A stretch of DNA of 64,000 nucleotides from Variovorax saccharolyticus (GTDB lineage Bacteria > Pseudomonadota > Gammaproteobacteria > Burkholderiales > Burkholderiaceae_C): assembly GCF_030316765.1 (NCBI RefSeq), contig NZ_JASZYT010000002.1:744001-808000 (forward strand), written 5' to 3'. How positions within the stretch are numbered: the first letter of the stretch is position 1; each line of letters begins with the position of its first letter. Shown here piece after piece: positions 15,745-24,707 of this stretch. Made by a program: the position numbers and the translations under genes. The notes under the pieces are model-generated. The model searched no databases. It worked only from the letters and a program-made list of their open reading frames with translations, and was not told the origin of the DNA.

Positions 15745-17400
15745 GTGGACCGCGAGCGCTGGCTGACCGGTGCCGGCATCGGGCTCGCGCTCGCGACCCT
15801 GCTCGTGATCGTCGCGCTGCCGGTGGCCGCGCTGGTCGGGCAGAGCTTCTTCGACCGCAGCGCGGGCTTCGTGGGCCTGGCCAACTTCGCCCGCTACGTG
15901 GACAACCCGGCGCTGGTGCAGTCGGCCTTCAACAGCGTCTGGCTGGCGGCGCTGAGCGCGCTGATCTGTACCGCCATTGCCTACGTCTATGCCTACGGCC
16001 TCACGCTTTCGTGCATGCGCGGCAAGGGTCTCCTGCGCGCGGTCGCGCTGCTGCCGCTGCTGGCGCCCTCGCTGCTGCCGGCGATCAGCCTGATCTACCT
16101 GTTCGGCAACCAGGGCATCTTCAAGGACTGGCTCGGCGGCGTGTCGATCTACGGGCCGCTGGGCATCGTGCTCGGCTCGGTCTTCTGGACCCTGCCGCAT
16201 GCCCTGCTGATCCTCACCACCGCGATGGCGACTTCGGACGGCCGCCTGTACGAGGCAGCCCAGACGCTCGGCGCCTCGCGCTGGCGCATCTTCCGCACCG
16301 TGACGCTGCCGGCATCGCGCTACGGATTGATCGTGGCCTGCATGGTGGTCTTCGTGCTGGTCATCACCGACTTCGGCGTGCCCAAGGTGGTGGGCGGACA
16401 GACCGGCGTGCTGGCCACCGACATCTACAAGCAGGTGGTCGGCCAGCAGAACTTCCAGATGGGCGCGGTGGTCGGCTTCGTGCTGCTGATCCCGGCGGTG
16501 CTGTCGTTCGCGGTCGAGCGGCGAGTGCGGCGGCGCCAGGCGGCCGCGATGTCGGCGCGCGCCACGCCGCACCGGCCCGAGCCCGTCGCGCTGCGCGACC
16601 GGGTGCTGTTCGGCGTCTGCCTGCTGATCGCCGCGGCCATCCTGGTGATGATCGGGATGGCGGTGTTCGCATCGCTCGCCACCTACTGGCCCTACAAGCT
16701 CGCGCCGTCGCTGAAGAACTACGACTTCAGCAACATGGATGGCGGCGGCTGGGGCAGCTACCTCAACTCCCTGAAGCTCGGCCTGGGCGCGGCGGCGGTC
16801 GGCGCGGCCGCCACCTTCCTCTCGGCCTACCTGGTCGAGAAGCCGCGCCACTTCGGCCTCATGCGCGAGGCGCTCAACCTGCTGGCCAACCTGCCGCTCG
16901 CGGTGCCGGGCCTGGTGCTGGGCGTGGGCTACATCTTCTTCTTCAACTCTCCGTCCAATCCGCTGCGCGGACTCTATGGCGGGATGGCGATCCTGGTCAT
17001 CTGCACCGTGGCGCACTTCTTCTCGGTGGCGCATCTCACTTCGCTGACCGCGCTGCGCCAGCTCGACCGCGAGTACGAACTGGTGGCCGAGTCGATGGGG
17101 GTGCCCTTCTGGCGCACGCTGTGGCGCGTGCACCTGCCGGTGGCGCTGCCCACGGTGCTGCAGGTCGGCGGCTACTTCTTCGTCAACGCGATGACCACCG
17201 TCTCGGCGGTGGTGTTCCTGTATTCGCCGCAGACCACGCTGGCCGCGATCGCGGTGCTCAACATGGACGATGCCGGCGACGTCGCGCCGGCGGCGGCGAT
17301 GGCCTCGCTGATCATGCTCACGGCAGCGATCGGCCGCGGGCTGTTCGCGCTCGCCGGGCGTGCCGTGCTGGCGCGGACCCAGGGCTGGCGCAGCCGGTGA
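15745..17400 (+). CDS. Fused two-domain permease, putative 2-aminoethylphosphonate ABC importer
   Basis: 551 residues with two tandem BPD_transp_1 domains, so a single chain supplies the whole channel. Each half has its EAA coupling loop: EAAQTLGASRWRIFR near residue 170 and ESMGVPFWRTLWR near 446. About twelve membrane helices are visible. The start is uncertain: GTG 15745 gives MDRERWLTG, while TTG 15736 would overlap the ATPase stop (TTGA) and add three residues. The gene ends directly at a repeat element. Confidence 0.83.
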   Translation: MDRERWLTGAGIGLALATLLVIVALPVAALVGQSFFDRSAGFVGLANFARYVDNPALVQSAFNSVWLAALSALICTAIAYVYAYGLTLSCMRGKGLLRAVALLPLLAPSLLPAISLIYLFGNQGIFKDWLGGVSIYGPLGIVLGSVFWTLPHALLILTTAMATSDGRLYEAAQTLGASRWRIFRTVTLPASRYGLIVACMVVFVLVITDFGVPKVVGGQTGVLATDIYKQVVGQQNFQMGAVVGFVLLIPAVLSFAVERRVRRRQAAAMSARATPHRPEPVALRDRVLFGVCLLIAAAILVMIGMAVFASLATYWPYKLAPSLKNYDFSNMDGGGWGSYLNSLKLGLGAAAVGAAATFLSAYLVEKPRHFGLMREALNLLANLPLAVPGLVLGVGYIFFFNSPSNPLRGLYGGMAILVICTVAHFFSVAHLTSLTALRQLDREYELVAESMGVPFWRTLWRVHLPVALPTVLQVGGYFFVNAMTTVSAVVFLYSPQTTLAAIAVLNMDDAGDVAPAAAMASLIMLTAAIGRGLFALAGRAVLARTQGWRSR

Positions 17401-17508
17401 CTGGCCCCCACGCTCCTCACTTCGTGTGTCGCTGCCCCCCGAGGGGGCCGCAGGCCGCCTTGGGAGCGGCCCGGCGCCGGCCTGGCCCCCACGCTCCTCG
17501 CTTCTGGC
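17401..17508 (+). repeat. GC-rich dispersed repeat between convergent genes, with internal direct repeat
   Basis: The 108 bases between two convergent stop codons hold a 23-nt direct repeat, 17401-17423 and 17482-17504, with one mismatch (it begins CTGGCCCCCACGCTCCTC). Between the copies are a GCCCCCC-GAGGGGGC hairpin and a GC-rich palindromic stretch, which could act as a bidirectional terminator. A 17-nt piece of it, 17456-17472, recurs exactly at 28238-28254. Confidence 0.7.
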
Positions 17509-18408
17509 TCAGCGCGGATTGCTGATGCCGCTGGCCACGTGCCCCGAGGGCACATGGCGCGCCGCCGCATCGACGTGGCCGGTCTGGTCGTCGAAGAAGA
17601 AGTCGGGCTCGAACTCGCGCAGGAACTCGCCCTTGGGCAGGCCGCCGAGGAACATCGCCTCGTCGACCTTGATGTTCCAGTTCATCAGCGTGCGGATCGC
17701 GCGCTCGTGGGCCGGCGCGCTGCGCGCCGTGACCAGCGCCGTGCGAATGCGCATCTCGGGGCTGCCGGCCTGCTGCAGCCGGTGCAGCGCCGCCAGCAGC
17801 GGCTTGAAGGGGCCTTCGGGCAGCGGCAGCTCGGCCTTGGAGGACTCGTGCAACTGGAAGGCGTCCAGGCCCTCGGCCTGGAACACGCGCTCGGCCTCGT
17901 CGCTGAACAGCACCGCATCGCCGTCGAAGGCGATGCGCACCTCGTTGGGGTAGGCGTCGCTCGCCCGCACCGACTCGACCAGCACGCGGGCTGCGGGAAA
18001 GCCCGCCACCAGCGCCTCGCGCACGTCCTCGGCATTGACCGACAGGAACAGGTGGGCGCGCAGCGGCCGTAGGTAGCCGAAGGGCGGCCGGCCCTGCGTG
18101 AACACGCCGCGCTGCAGCGAGATGCCGTTGGCCACGCCCGAGCGGAACACGCGCATGCCCGACACCGGATCGTTGCGCGACAGGATCACGACCTCGACCC
18201 GCTGCTGGCCGCCTTCGTTGAAGCGCAGCAGCTTCTGCACCAGCGAATAGGCGATGCCCGGCTGGGCCGGCACGTCGAGCCGTTCGAGCTGCAGCTTCAT
18301 GTAGCCTGCGTCGTCGCCGGATTCGAAGATGCGGTTCTCTTCCTCGAGGTTGAACAGGGCGCGCGAAGAGATCGCCACCACCAGTTTGTCGTCGAGGGAG
18401 GCCGCCAT
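17509..18408 (-). CDS. Cytosolic 5'-nucleotidase
   Basis: 299 residues of the NT5C1-like 5'-nucleotidase family (PF06189 type), which dephosphorylates nucleoside monophosphates. Visible pieces are LVVAISSRALFNLEEE (the start region with family spacing), VVILSRNDPVSGMRVF, IAFDGDAVLFSDEAE and FEPDFFFDDQTGH near the C-terminus. No signal peptide is present, so it should be cytosolic. Its ATG is 2 bases after the gspF stop, placing it at the end of the type II secretion operon without an obvious functional reason. Confidence 0.85.
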   Translation of the reverse strand: MAASLDDKLVVAISSRALFNLEEENRIFESGDDAGYMKLQLERLDVPAQPGIAYSLVQKLLRFNEGGQQRVEVVILSRNDPVSGMRVFRSGVANGISLQRGVFTQGRPPFGYLRPLRAHLFLSVNAEDVREALVAGFPAARVLVESVRASDAYPNEVRIAFDGDAVLFSDEAERVFQAEGLDAFQLHESSKAELPLPEGPFKPLLAALHRLQQAGSPEMRIRTALVTARSAPAHERAIRTLMNWNIKVDEAMFLGGLPKGEFLREFEPDFFFDDQTGHVDAAARHVPSGHVASGISNPR

Positions 18409-18410
18409 GG

Positions 18411-19643
18411 CTACTTCACGAATTGATTCAGTTGAATGATCGGCATCAGCACCGCCAGCACGATCAGCATCACGACCCCGCCCATCGCCACGATCAGCAG
18501 CGGCTCGAGGATGGTGGCCAGGTGCATCGCGCGGCGCTGCACTTCGGCGCCCAGCTGGTTGGCGGCGCGCTGCAGCATCAGCGGCAGCGTGCCGGTCTGC
18601 TCGCCGAGGCGCGCGAACATCGACACGATGCCCGGGAAGCGCTTCTTCTGTGCCAGCGCCGAGGCCAGCGGTGCGCCTTCGCGCACCAGCACCAGGGCGT
18701 CGAGCGCATCGGCGCGCATCGCGGTGTTGCTGAGCGTCTCGGAGGCGGCCTGCAGCGCGCGCAGGATCGGCACGCCCGCGGTGGCCAGCATCGCCAGCGT
18801 GCTGGCGAAGCGCGCCGCGTTGTAGCCGCGTGCCAGCTTGCCGACCAGCGGCAGGTTGAGCCAGGCGGCATCGAAGCGCTCGCGGATGGCCGCGCGTGCG
18901 AGTGCCATCCGGGCGCCGATGAAGGCGACGACCACCAGGATCAGCATCAGCCAGCCGTAGTTGCGAACGAAGGCGCTCAGCGCCAGCATCGCGACCGTGA
19001 GGATCGGCAGCGCACGCTTGGTGCCGGCGAAGACGTTGGCCACCTGCGGCACCACGTAGCTGACCAGGAAGACCACGATCACGATCGCCACCAAGGTCAC
19101 GATCGCCGGGTAGAGGGCGGCGCCGACCAGCTTCTGCTGCAGCGCCTGGCGCTGCTCGAGATCGTCGGCCAGGCGCTCCAGCACCAGGCCCAGGTTGCCG
19201 CTCTGCTCGCCGGCGCCGATCACGGCGACGTAGATCGGCGAGAACTCGCGCGGGTGCTGCGACAGCGCACGGCCGAAGGGGGCGCCGGCATTGACTTCGG
19301 CGCGCAGCGAGGCGACCAGGTTGCGCTGGGCCACGGTCTCGGCCTCGTCGGTCAGCGCGGTGAGCGCCCGTTCGAGCGACAGGCCGGAGGACACCAGGCC
19401 GGCGATCTGCCGCGTCCAGACCGCCAGCGTGGTCGAGTTGAAGATGCGGCCGCCGCCGAACAGGCGGCGCCAGTTGGCGGTTTCCGGCACCCCGCTCTCG
19501 ACGCTGCCGACCACCGTCACCGACAGCGGGATCAGCGCCTGCGCCCGCAGCATGCCGCGCGCGCTGCGCGCGGTGTCGGCCTCGAGCACGCCCTTGCGCG
19601 CCACGCCCTGGGCGTCGATCGCTTCGAAGGAATAGGCGGGCAT
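18411..19643 (-). CDS. gspF: Type II secretion inner-membrane platform protein GspF
   Basis: 410 residues, the usual GspF size, starting MPAYSFEAIDAQGVARKG. Two T2SSF repeats each end in membrane helices; the last helix (LLIVAMGGVVMLIVLAVLMPI) is at the extreme C-terminus before LNQFVK. GspF links the ATPase to pseudopilus assembly. It follows gspE by 6 bases. Confidence 0.95.
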   Translation of the reverse strand: MPAYSFEAIDAQGVARKGVLEADTARSARGMLRAQALIPLSVTVVGSVESGVPETANWRRLFGGGRIFNSTTLAVWTRQIAGLVSSGLSLERALTALTDEAETVAQRNLVASLRAEVNAGAPFGRALSQHPREFSPIYVAVIGAGEQSGNLGLVLERLADDLEQRQALQQKLVGAALYPAIVTLVAIVIVVFLVSYVVPQVANVFAGTKRALPILTVAMLALSAFVRNYGWLMLILVVVAFIGARMALARAAIRERFDAAWLNLPLVGKLARGYNAARFASTLAMLATAGVPILRALQAASETLSNTAMRADALDALVLVREGAPLASALAQKKRFPGIVSMFARLGEQTGTLPLMLQRAANQLGAEVQRRAMHLATILEPLLIVAMGGVVMLIVLAVLMPIIQLNQFVK

Positions 19644-19649
19644 CGGGTG

Positions 19650-21065
19650 TCAGTCGCGGGTCACGCGCAGCAATTCGGCGCGCGAGCTGATACCGGCCTG
19701 GACCAGCCGCTCGCCGTCCTCGCGCATCGAGCGCAGGCCGCCGCGCTCGGCCGCCACGAAGAGCTGGCTCTCCGGCGCCCGGTTGTGGATCAGCGACTGC
19801 ACGGTCTCGTCGGCCACCAGCAGCTCGAAGATGCCGGTGCGGCCCTGGTAGCCGGTGTGGCCGCAGGCCTCGCAGCCCACCGGCTGGGCCTCGTGGCCGG
19901 CGGCCGGTGCACACACCGGGCACAGCTTGCGCACCAGCCGCTGGGCCAGCACGCCGAGCAGCGAGGAGCTCAGCAGGAAGGGCTCCACGCCCATGTCGGT
20001 CAGGCGCGTCACGGCGCTGACCGAATCGTTGGTGTGCAGCGTGGCCAGCACCAGGTGGCCGGTGAGCGAGGCCTGGATCGCGATCTGCGCGGTCTCGAAG
20101 TCGCGGATCTCGCCGATCATGATCACGTCCGGGTCCTGTCGCAGGATCGCGCGCAGCGCCTTGGCGAAGGTCAGGTCGATCTTGGCGTTGACCTGGGTCT
20201 GGCCGACGCCCGGCAGCTCGTACTCGATCGGGTCCTCGACCGTCATGATGTTGCTGCTGCTGGCGTCCAGCCGGCTCAGCGCGGCGTACAGCGTGGTGGT
20301 CTTGCCCGAGCCGGTCGGGCCAGTGACCAGGATGATCCCGTGCGGCTGGCCGATCAGCTGCTCGAAGCGGGCCAGGGTGTCGCCCTGCATGCCCACCGAT
20401 TCGAGCGTGAGCTTGCTTTCCGACTTGTCGAGCAGGCGCAGCACGGCGCGTTCGCCATGCGCCGAGGGCAGGGTCGAGACCCGGACGTCGACCGCGCGGG
20501 TGCCGATGCGCAAGGAGATGCGGCCGTCCTGCGGCAGGCGTTTCTCGGCGATGTCGAGGTCGGCCATGATCTTCAGGCGCGAGATCAGCGCCGCGTGCAG
20601 CGCGCGATTGGGCTGCACCACCTCGCGCAGCGTGCCGTCGATGCGAAAACGCACCGACGAGGTCCGCTCGTAGGGCTCGATGTGGATGTCGCTGGCGCCG
20701 TCGCGCGCGGCCTGCGTGAGCAGGGCGTTGAGCATGCGGATGATCGGCGCGTCGCCGGCCGATTCGAGCAAGTCCTCGACCGCGGGCAGCTCCTGCATCA
20801 TGCGCGAGAGATCGGCATCGCCCTGCACCTCGCTGACCACCGCGGCGGCGTTCGATTCGCCCTTGGCGTAGGCGGCGCTGATGCGCTGCGCGAGCTGGTC
20901 GGGCGCCAGCGGCTCGAAGGTCTTCACCGGGTACTTGCGCAGCACCTCGCCGAGGGCGCTGCGCGGCGGCACCTTCGGCATCCAGAGCGTGAGGCTGCCG
21001 TCGTCGCCTTCTTCCAGCAGCAGCTGCTGGCCGCGTGCGAAGGCATAGGGAAGGGGATAGCGCAC
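19650..21065 (-). CDS. gspE: Type II secretion ATPase GspE
   Basis: 471 residues with an N-terminal T2SSE_N-type region (about 1-110). Then come the Asp-box segment DGASDIHIEPYE, Walker A GPTGSGKTT, Walker B-region DPDVIMIGEIRDFET and the His-box LATLHTNDS. A zinc motif CPVC with CEACGHTGYQGR follows at about 395-425. It powers pseudopilus extension at the cytoplasmic face. Upstream gspD ends 12 bases before it. Confidence 0.95.
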   Translation of the reverse strand: MRYPLPYAFARGQQLLLEEGDDGSLTLWMPKVPPRSALGEVLRKYPVKTFEPLAPDQLAQRISAAYAKGESNAAAVVSEVQGDADLSRMMQELPAVEDLLESAGDAPIIRMLNALLTQAARDGASDIHIEPYERTSSVRFRIDGTLREVVQPNRALHAALISRLKIMADLDIAEKRLPQDGRISLRIGTRAVDVRVSTLPSAHGERAVLRLLDKSESKLTLESVGMQGDTLARFEQLIGQPHGIILVTGPTGSGKTTTLYAALSRLDASSSNIMTVEDPIEYELPGVGQTQVNAKIDLTFAKALRAILRQDPDVIMIGEIRDFETAQIAIQASLTGHLVLATLHTNDSVSAVTRLTDMGVEPFLLSSSLLGVLAQRLVRKLCPVCAPAAGHEAQPVGCEACGHTGYQGRTGIFELLVADETVQSLIHNRAPESQLFVAAERGGLRSMREDGERLVQAGISSRAELLRVTRD

Positions 21066-21077
21066 GGCGTTCAGTCG

Positions 21078-23354
21078 CTACGGCAGTTCGCGCCGGGTCG
21101 ACGGATCCGCCGTCGGCGGCAATGCGCCCTTCATCGCCGACGGCGCAAGCCGCTGGACCGGTGGCGTTGGCGGTGGAATCAGCGAGGTGCCCTGCAGCTG
21201 CGGCGTGCGCTCTTCGGTCCTGCTCTGGGCCGGGGGGAGCGGCTGCGGCGGCCGCTCCGGGATGACCGGCGCTTCGTTCACGCCGTTCAGCATCAGGTTG
21301 TCGGCGGGCTGCAGCCGCTGCTGCAGGGACCGCATGGTGTCGTAGCGTTCGTTGGAGACACGGGCGGTCGTGGCCGCGTCGCGCATCACGACCGGGCGCA
21401 GGAACATCATCAAGTTCACCTTTTCCCGCTTTCGGCTTTCGCTCCTGAAGAGAGCGCCCAGGATCGGGATGTCGCCGACCAGCGGGACCTTGTCGACGTT
21501 GTCGCTGTAGTTGTCCGACAGCAGCCCGCCGAGCATCACCAGCCCACCGTCCTCGACCAGCACGCTGGATTCGATCGCGCGCTTGTTGGTCGTCGGGCCG
21601 TTGGCGGCGTTTTCGGTGCCGGCCTGGACCGTGGAGGTCTCCTGGAACACGACCATCTTCACGGTGCCGTTGTCGTTGATCTGCGGCCGCACGCGAAGCG
21701 TCAGGCCCACGTCCTTGCGCTCGATCGTCGTGAACGGGTTCTGACCGCCGCCGGCCCCGGGGTTGGAGAACGAGCCGGTCACGAAGGGGACGTTCTGGCC
21801 GATCACGATCTTGGCTTCCTCGTTGTCGAGGGTCAGGAGATTGGGCGTCGACAGCAGGTTGGCGTCACCGTCGCTGCCGAAGAAGTTGGCGATCGCGCTC
21901 AACACCTGGACGCCGTTGATCGTGCTCTGGGCGCCGGCGTTGAGGCCGCGTCCGAGCGTGGTCAGGGCAGCCGGCGTATTTGAAATCAGCGCGGCGCTCA
22001 GTGCGAGGATGCTCGGACCGGCCAGGCTGGAGTTGGTGCCGATGGCGCCATTGTTGCCAAGCGCCGTCTGCCACTGGATACCGAATTGCGCCGCCTTGGT
22101 GGTGGTGGCTTCGACGATCAGCGCCTCGATCATGACCTGCGCGCGCCGGCCGTCGAGCTTGTCGATGACCGCGCGAATCTGCCGGTACTGGGGCTCGGAG
22201 GCCGTGATGATGAGTGAGTTGGTCGAGGGGTCGGCCTGGATCTGGCCGCCGGTCGACGGCTGGTTCGCGTTGTTGACCGGCGTCGTCGCCGCGGTGCTCG
22301 TACCGGCGGCCTGCTGGTTGGCGCCCAGCTGAGCAGCCGCTTGCTGAACTCCGCTCTGGGCCACACCGCTTGCGGCGCCGGTGGCCGAGCCGCCGCGCGC
22401 TTCGGCCGAGATCGCCGCGCGCAGGGTGGCAGCCAGCCTCACGGCGTCGGCGTTCTTGAGGTAGACCACATAGACATTGCCGGCCGCGCCGTTGCCGGTG
22501 TCGATCGCCGGGCGGTCGAGCTTGTCGATCAGCGTGCGCACCAGCTGGGCGCGCGCCGGATTGGCCGCCCGCATGATGATCGCGTTGCCGCGTGGCTCGG
22601 CCATCAGCGTCGTGCGGAACGAGGCGTCGGCCTGGCCCGGCGCCGCGGCCCCGGGCGTCGTGCTGCCGCCTTCGATCAGCCGCTGCACCAGCGGCACCAT
22701 GTCGGTCGCCACCGAGTACCTCAGCTGGATCACCTCGATGTCGGAGGCGTTCGGCACGTCGAGGGCGGCCACGATGCGGGCCAGCCGGCGCATGTTCTCG
22801 GCGTAGTCGGTGATCACCAGCGAGTTGTTGCCGGGGTTCACGTTGATCGTGTTGTTGGGCGCGATCAGCGGCCGCAGCACCGGCAGCAGGTTGTTGGCCG
22901 ACTCGTAGTTGAGCTTGAAGATCTGGGTGACGATCTGGTTGCCGCTGAGGCTCGAGGTGGTCGGCGTCGAGGTGGTGACGGTGCTGGTCTGCAGCTTGGC
23001 GTCGGCCTCGGGCACCACCTTGTAGAGCCCTTCGGACTGCACGACCGCGAAGCCCTGCAGCCGCAGCGCGGCGGCGAACTGGTTGAAGGCCGCGGCCGGT
23101 TCGATCGGGCGGTCGGTCTGCAGCGTGATCGTGCCCTTGACGCGCGGGTCGACCACCACGTCGCGGCCCGTTACCACCGCCATCGTCCGCGCCACCGATT
23201 CGATCTCGGCGTTGCTGAAGTTCAGGGTGATCGGCTCTCCGCGCCGCAGCGCGTCCTGCGCGAAGGCGGAAGGAATGCAGGCCGCGATCAGCATCTGCGC
23301 CGCGAGCGCGATCGTGCCGATGCGGATGCCGGAGGAAGACGTTGGCTTCTTCAT
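21078..23354 (-). CDS. gspD: Type II secretion outer-membrane secretin GspD
   Basis: 758 residues from ATG 23354. A signal peptide ends near CIPSAFA-QD (about residue 34). N0-N3 domains follow; a long Gln/Ala/Thr-rich linker interrupts them before GGQIQADPSTNSLIIT. The C-terminal secretin domain has VPFVTGSFSNPGAGGGQNPF and the signature VPLVGDIPILGALFRS. The C-terminal tail is Pro-rich. It forms the outer-membrane channel. No pilotin gene is recognisable nearby. Confidence 0.94.
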   Translation of the reverse strand: MKKPTSSSGIRIGTIALAAQMLIAACIPSAFAQDALRRGEPITLNFSNAEIESVARTMAVVTGRDVVVDPRVKGTITLQTDRPIEPAAAFNQFAAALRLQGFAVVQSEGLYKVVPEADAKLQTSTVTTSTPTTSSLSGNQIVTQIFKLNYESANNLLPVLRPLIAPNNTINVNPGNNSLVITDYAENMRRLARIVAALDVPNASDIEVIQLRYSVATDMVPLVQRLIEGGSTTPGAAAPGQADASFRTTLMAEPRGNAIIMRAANPARAQLVRTLIDKLDRPAIDTGNGAAGNVYVVYLKNADAVRLAATLRAAISAEARGGSATGAASGVAQSGVQQAAAQLGANQQAAGTSTAATTPVNNANQPSTGGQIQADPSTNSLIITASEPQYRQIRAVIDKLDGRRAQVMIEALIVEATTTKAAQFGIQWQTALGNNGAIGTNSSLAGPSILALSAALISNTPAALTTLGRGLNAGAQSTINGVQVLSAIANFFGSDGDANLLSTPNLLTLDNEEAKIVIGQNVPFVTGSFSNPGAGGGQNPFTTIERKDVGLTLRVRPQINDNGTVKMVVFQETSTVQAGTENAANGPTTNKRAIESSVLVEDGGLVMLGGLLSDNYSDNVDKVPLVGDIPILGALFRSESRKREKVNLMMFLRPVVMRDAATTARVSNERYDTMRSLQQRLQPADNLMLNGVNEAPVIPERPPQPLPPAQSRTEERTPQLQGTSLIPPPTPPVQRLAPSAMKGALPPTADPSTRRELP

Positions 23355-23356
23355 GG

Positions 23357-24157
23357 TCAACCCAGTGTGATGAGCGAGCGCGCGCCTTCGCGTCGCCCGA
23401 TGATGTTCAACAAGTTCGAGAGTGCGTCTTCGCGTCCAGGCGCGGCGCTGGCTTCGCCGTCGAAGCGCATGGCCGTTCCGTTCCAGCGTCCGCTGCCGTT
23501 CAGCTGCAATGCGCCTTCGCGCGTGGTCACGAGCAGCGAAGGCACCGGTCCACCCTCGAGCGCGATGCGGTAGCTGCCCATCGGCTTCAAGGTCGACAGG
23601 CTGGAGGAGATGTCGGTGGCATCGAGCGTGGCGCGCCCGGCGATCGTCAGCTTGGGGCCGTTCCAGCGAATCGACAGGGCCTGCATCGACAGTTCGAGCA
23701 CACCCTCGAGCTTGAGCGTGTTCCAGGGCGCGCCGAAGCCGGCCAGCATTGCCGCCGGCCAGCGGGACTGGCCGTCGCGCCATTCGAGTTCGAGGCCGTC
23801 GGTGCGGGGGCGGCCCTTGAATTCCAGCGGTTTCGTTGCGCAGCAGGGCATGTCGAGCACGGCAGTGATGCCGTCCCAGCGCGGCCGCAGGGTCCAGCCG
23901 AGCTGTCCTGGCAGCGAGATCGATTCCGCGCCGCCGGCACCGCTGGCGAACGCGACCCCGGCGCTGCCGTTCCAGACCGTGCCGCGCGCATTGACCAGCT
24001 GCAGATGGCCGTCGCTCCATTGCGCCAGGCCGGCCGCGAGCCAGCGCGCCGGTGCGAAGACGGCCAGCGCGAAGGCGACGCCGATGAGGGCGCCGAGCCA
24101 TGCCCAGCGCCAGCCTGCGCGGGAGGCGGAGTGGGGAGTGGTGTCCGGAGTCGGCAC
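23357..24157 (-). CDS. gspN: Type II secretion protein GspN
   Basis: 266 residues from a GTG at 24157 (MPTPDTTPHSASR), chosen because upstream sequence is Pro/Arg-rich and would overlap gspM deeply. One N-terminal membrane helix (about 16-35) precedes a periplasmic domain rich in beta-strands with repeated W-containing segments (TVWNGSAGVAFASG, LGWTLRPRWDG). GspN occurs in a subset of T2SS clusters. The stop is 2 bases before the gspD ATG. Confidence 0.86.
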   Translation of the reverse strand: MPTPDTTPHSASRAGWRWAWLGALIGVAFALAVFAPARWLAAGLAQWSDGHLQLVNARGTVWNGSAGVAFASGAGGAESISLPGQLGWTLRPRWDGITAVLDMPCCATKPLEFKGRPRTDGLELEWRDGQSRWPAAMLAGFGAPWNTLKLEGVLELSMQALSIRWNGPKLTIAGRATLDATDISSSLSTLKPMGSYRIALEGGPVPSLLVTTREGALQLNGSGRWNGTAMRFDGEASAAPGREDALSNLLNIIGRREGARSLITLG

Positions 24158-24164
24158 GTGCTGC

Positions 24165-24707
24165 TCAGCGGGCCGGGAGGCCCATGACGAGCGTGCCGTC
24201 CCAGCGCACGCGGGTCGGTCCGGAGGCCGCAGCAGGGGCGGCGGCGGTCTGCTGCGCACTGCGCGTCAGATGCACCTCGCGCGGCACGGCGCGGGCATTG
24301 CTGCGCGCCTGCGTGAGCAGCTCGGCGAGGGCGTCGGCCGGCGCGCTGCGCACGGCGATCGTGACGTTCTCGCCGGCCCCGGCGCTCTGGAGCTGGGCAT
24401 TCGGCCCGAGGTTCTGGCGCACCGTGGCTTCGAGCGCGCGCATCGCATCGTCGCGGTTGGCGCGCGGCTGCGACTGCAGGGCCCTGGCCTGGCTCTGCAG
24501 CGCGGTCATCTGCTGCAGCTGGGCGTCCAGGCGCGCGTGCTCGGCCGGTGCGGACGACAGCGTGCGCAGCGCCGGAGCCAGCGCCACCCACCAGGCGAGC
24601 GCCAGGGCGATCAGCACCGCCGCGGCAAGGATCATGCGTTGCTCGCGCGGCTCGAGTTCGGGCCACCAGGCCTGCCAGCGAGCTTCGAGGGATTCGAGCC
24701 ATTTCAT
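24165..24707 (-). CDS. gspM: Type II secretion protein GspM
   Basis: 180 residues starting MKWLESLEARWQAWWPELEPREQRMI. A single membrane helix (about 27-48) separates a short cytoplasmic Arg-rich N-terminus from a periplasmic ferredoxin-like domain, the standard GspM layout. Its ATG overlaps the gspL stop by 4 bases. It ends 7 bases before the gspN GTG. GspM partners GspL at the inner-membrane platform. Confidence 0.9.
   Translation of the reverse strand: MKWLESLEARWQAWWPELEPREQRMILAAAVLIALALAWWVALAPALRTLSSAPAEHARLDAQLQQMTALQSQARALQSQPRANRDDAMRALEATVRQNLGPNAQLQSAGAGENVTIAVRSAPADALAELLTQARSNARAVPREVHLTRSAQQTAAAPAAASGPTRVRWDGTLVMGLPAR

Noticed and set aside
18423..21983. A 1186-codon open frame on the plus strand across gspF, gspE and gspD
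   Set aside because: It is antisense to three unmistakable type II secretion genes and is His/Arg/Gly/Gln-rich low-complexity sequence. In very GC-rich genes the antisense frame lacks stops by composition alone.
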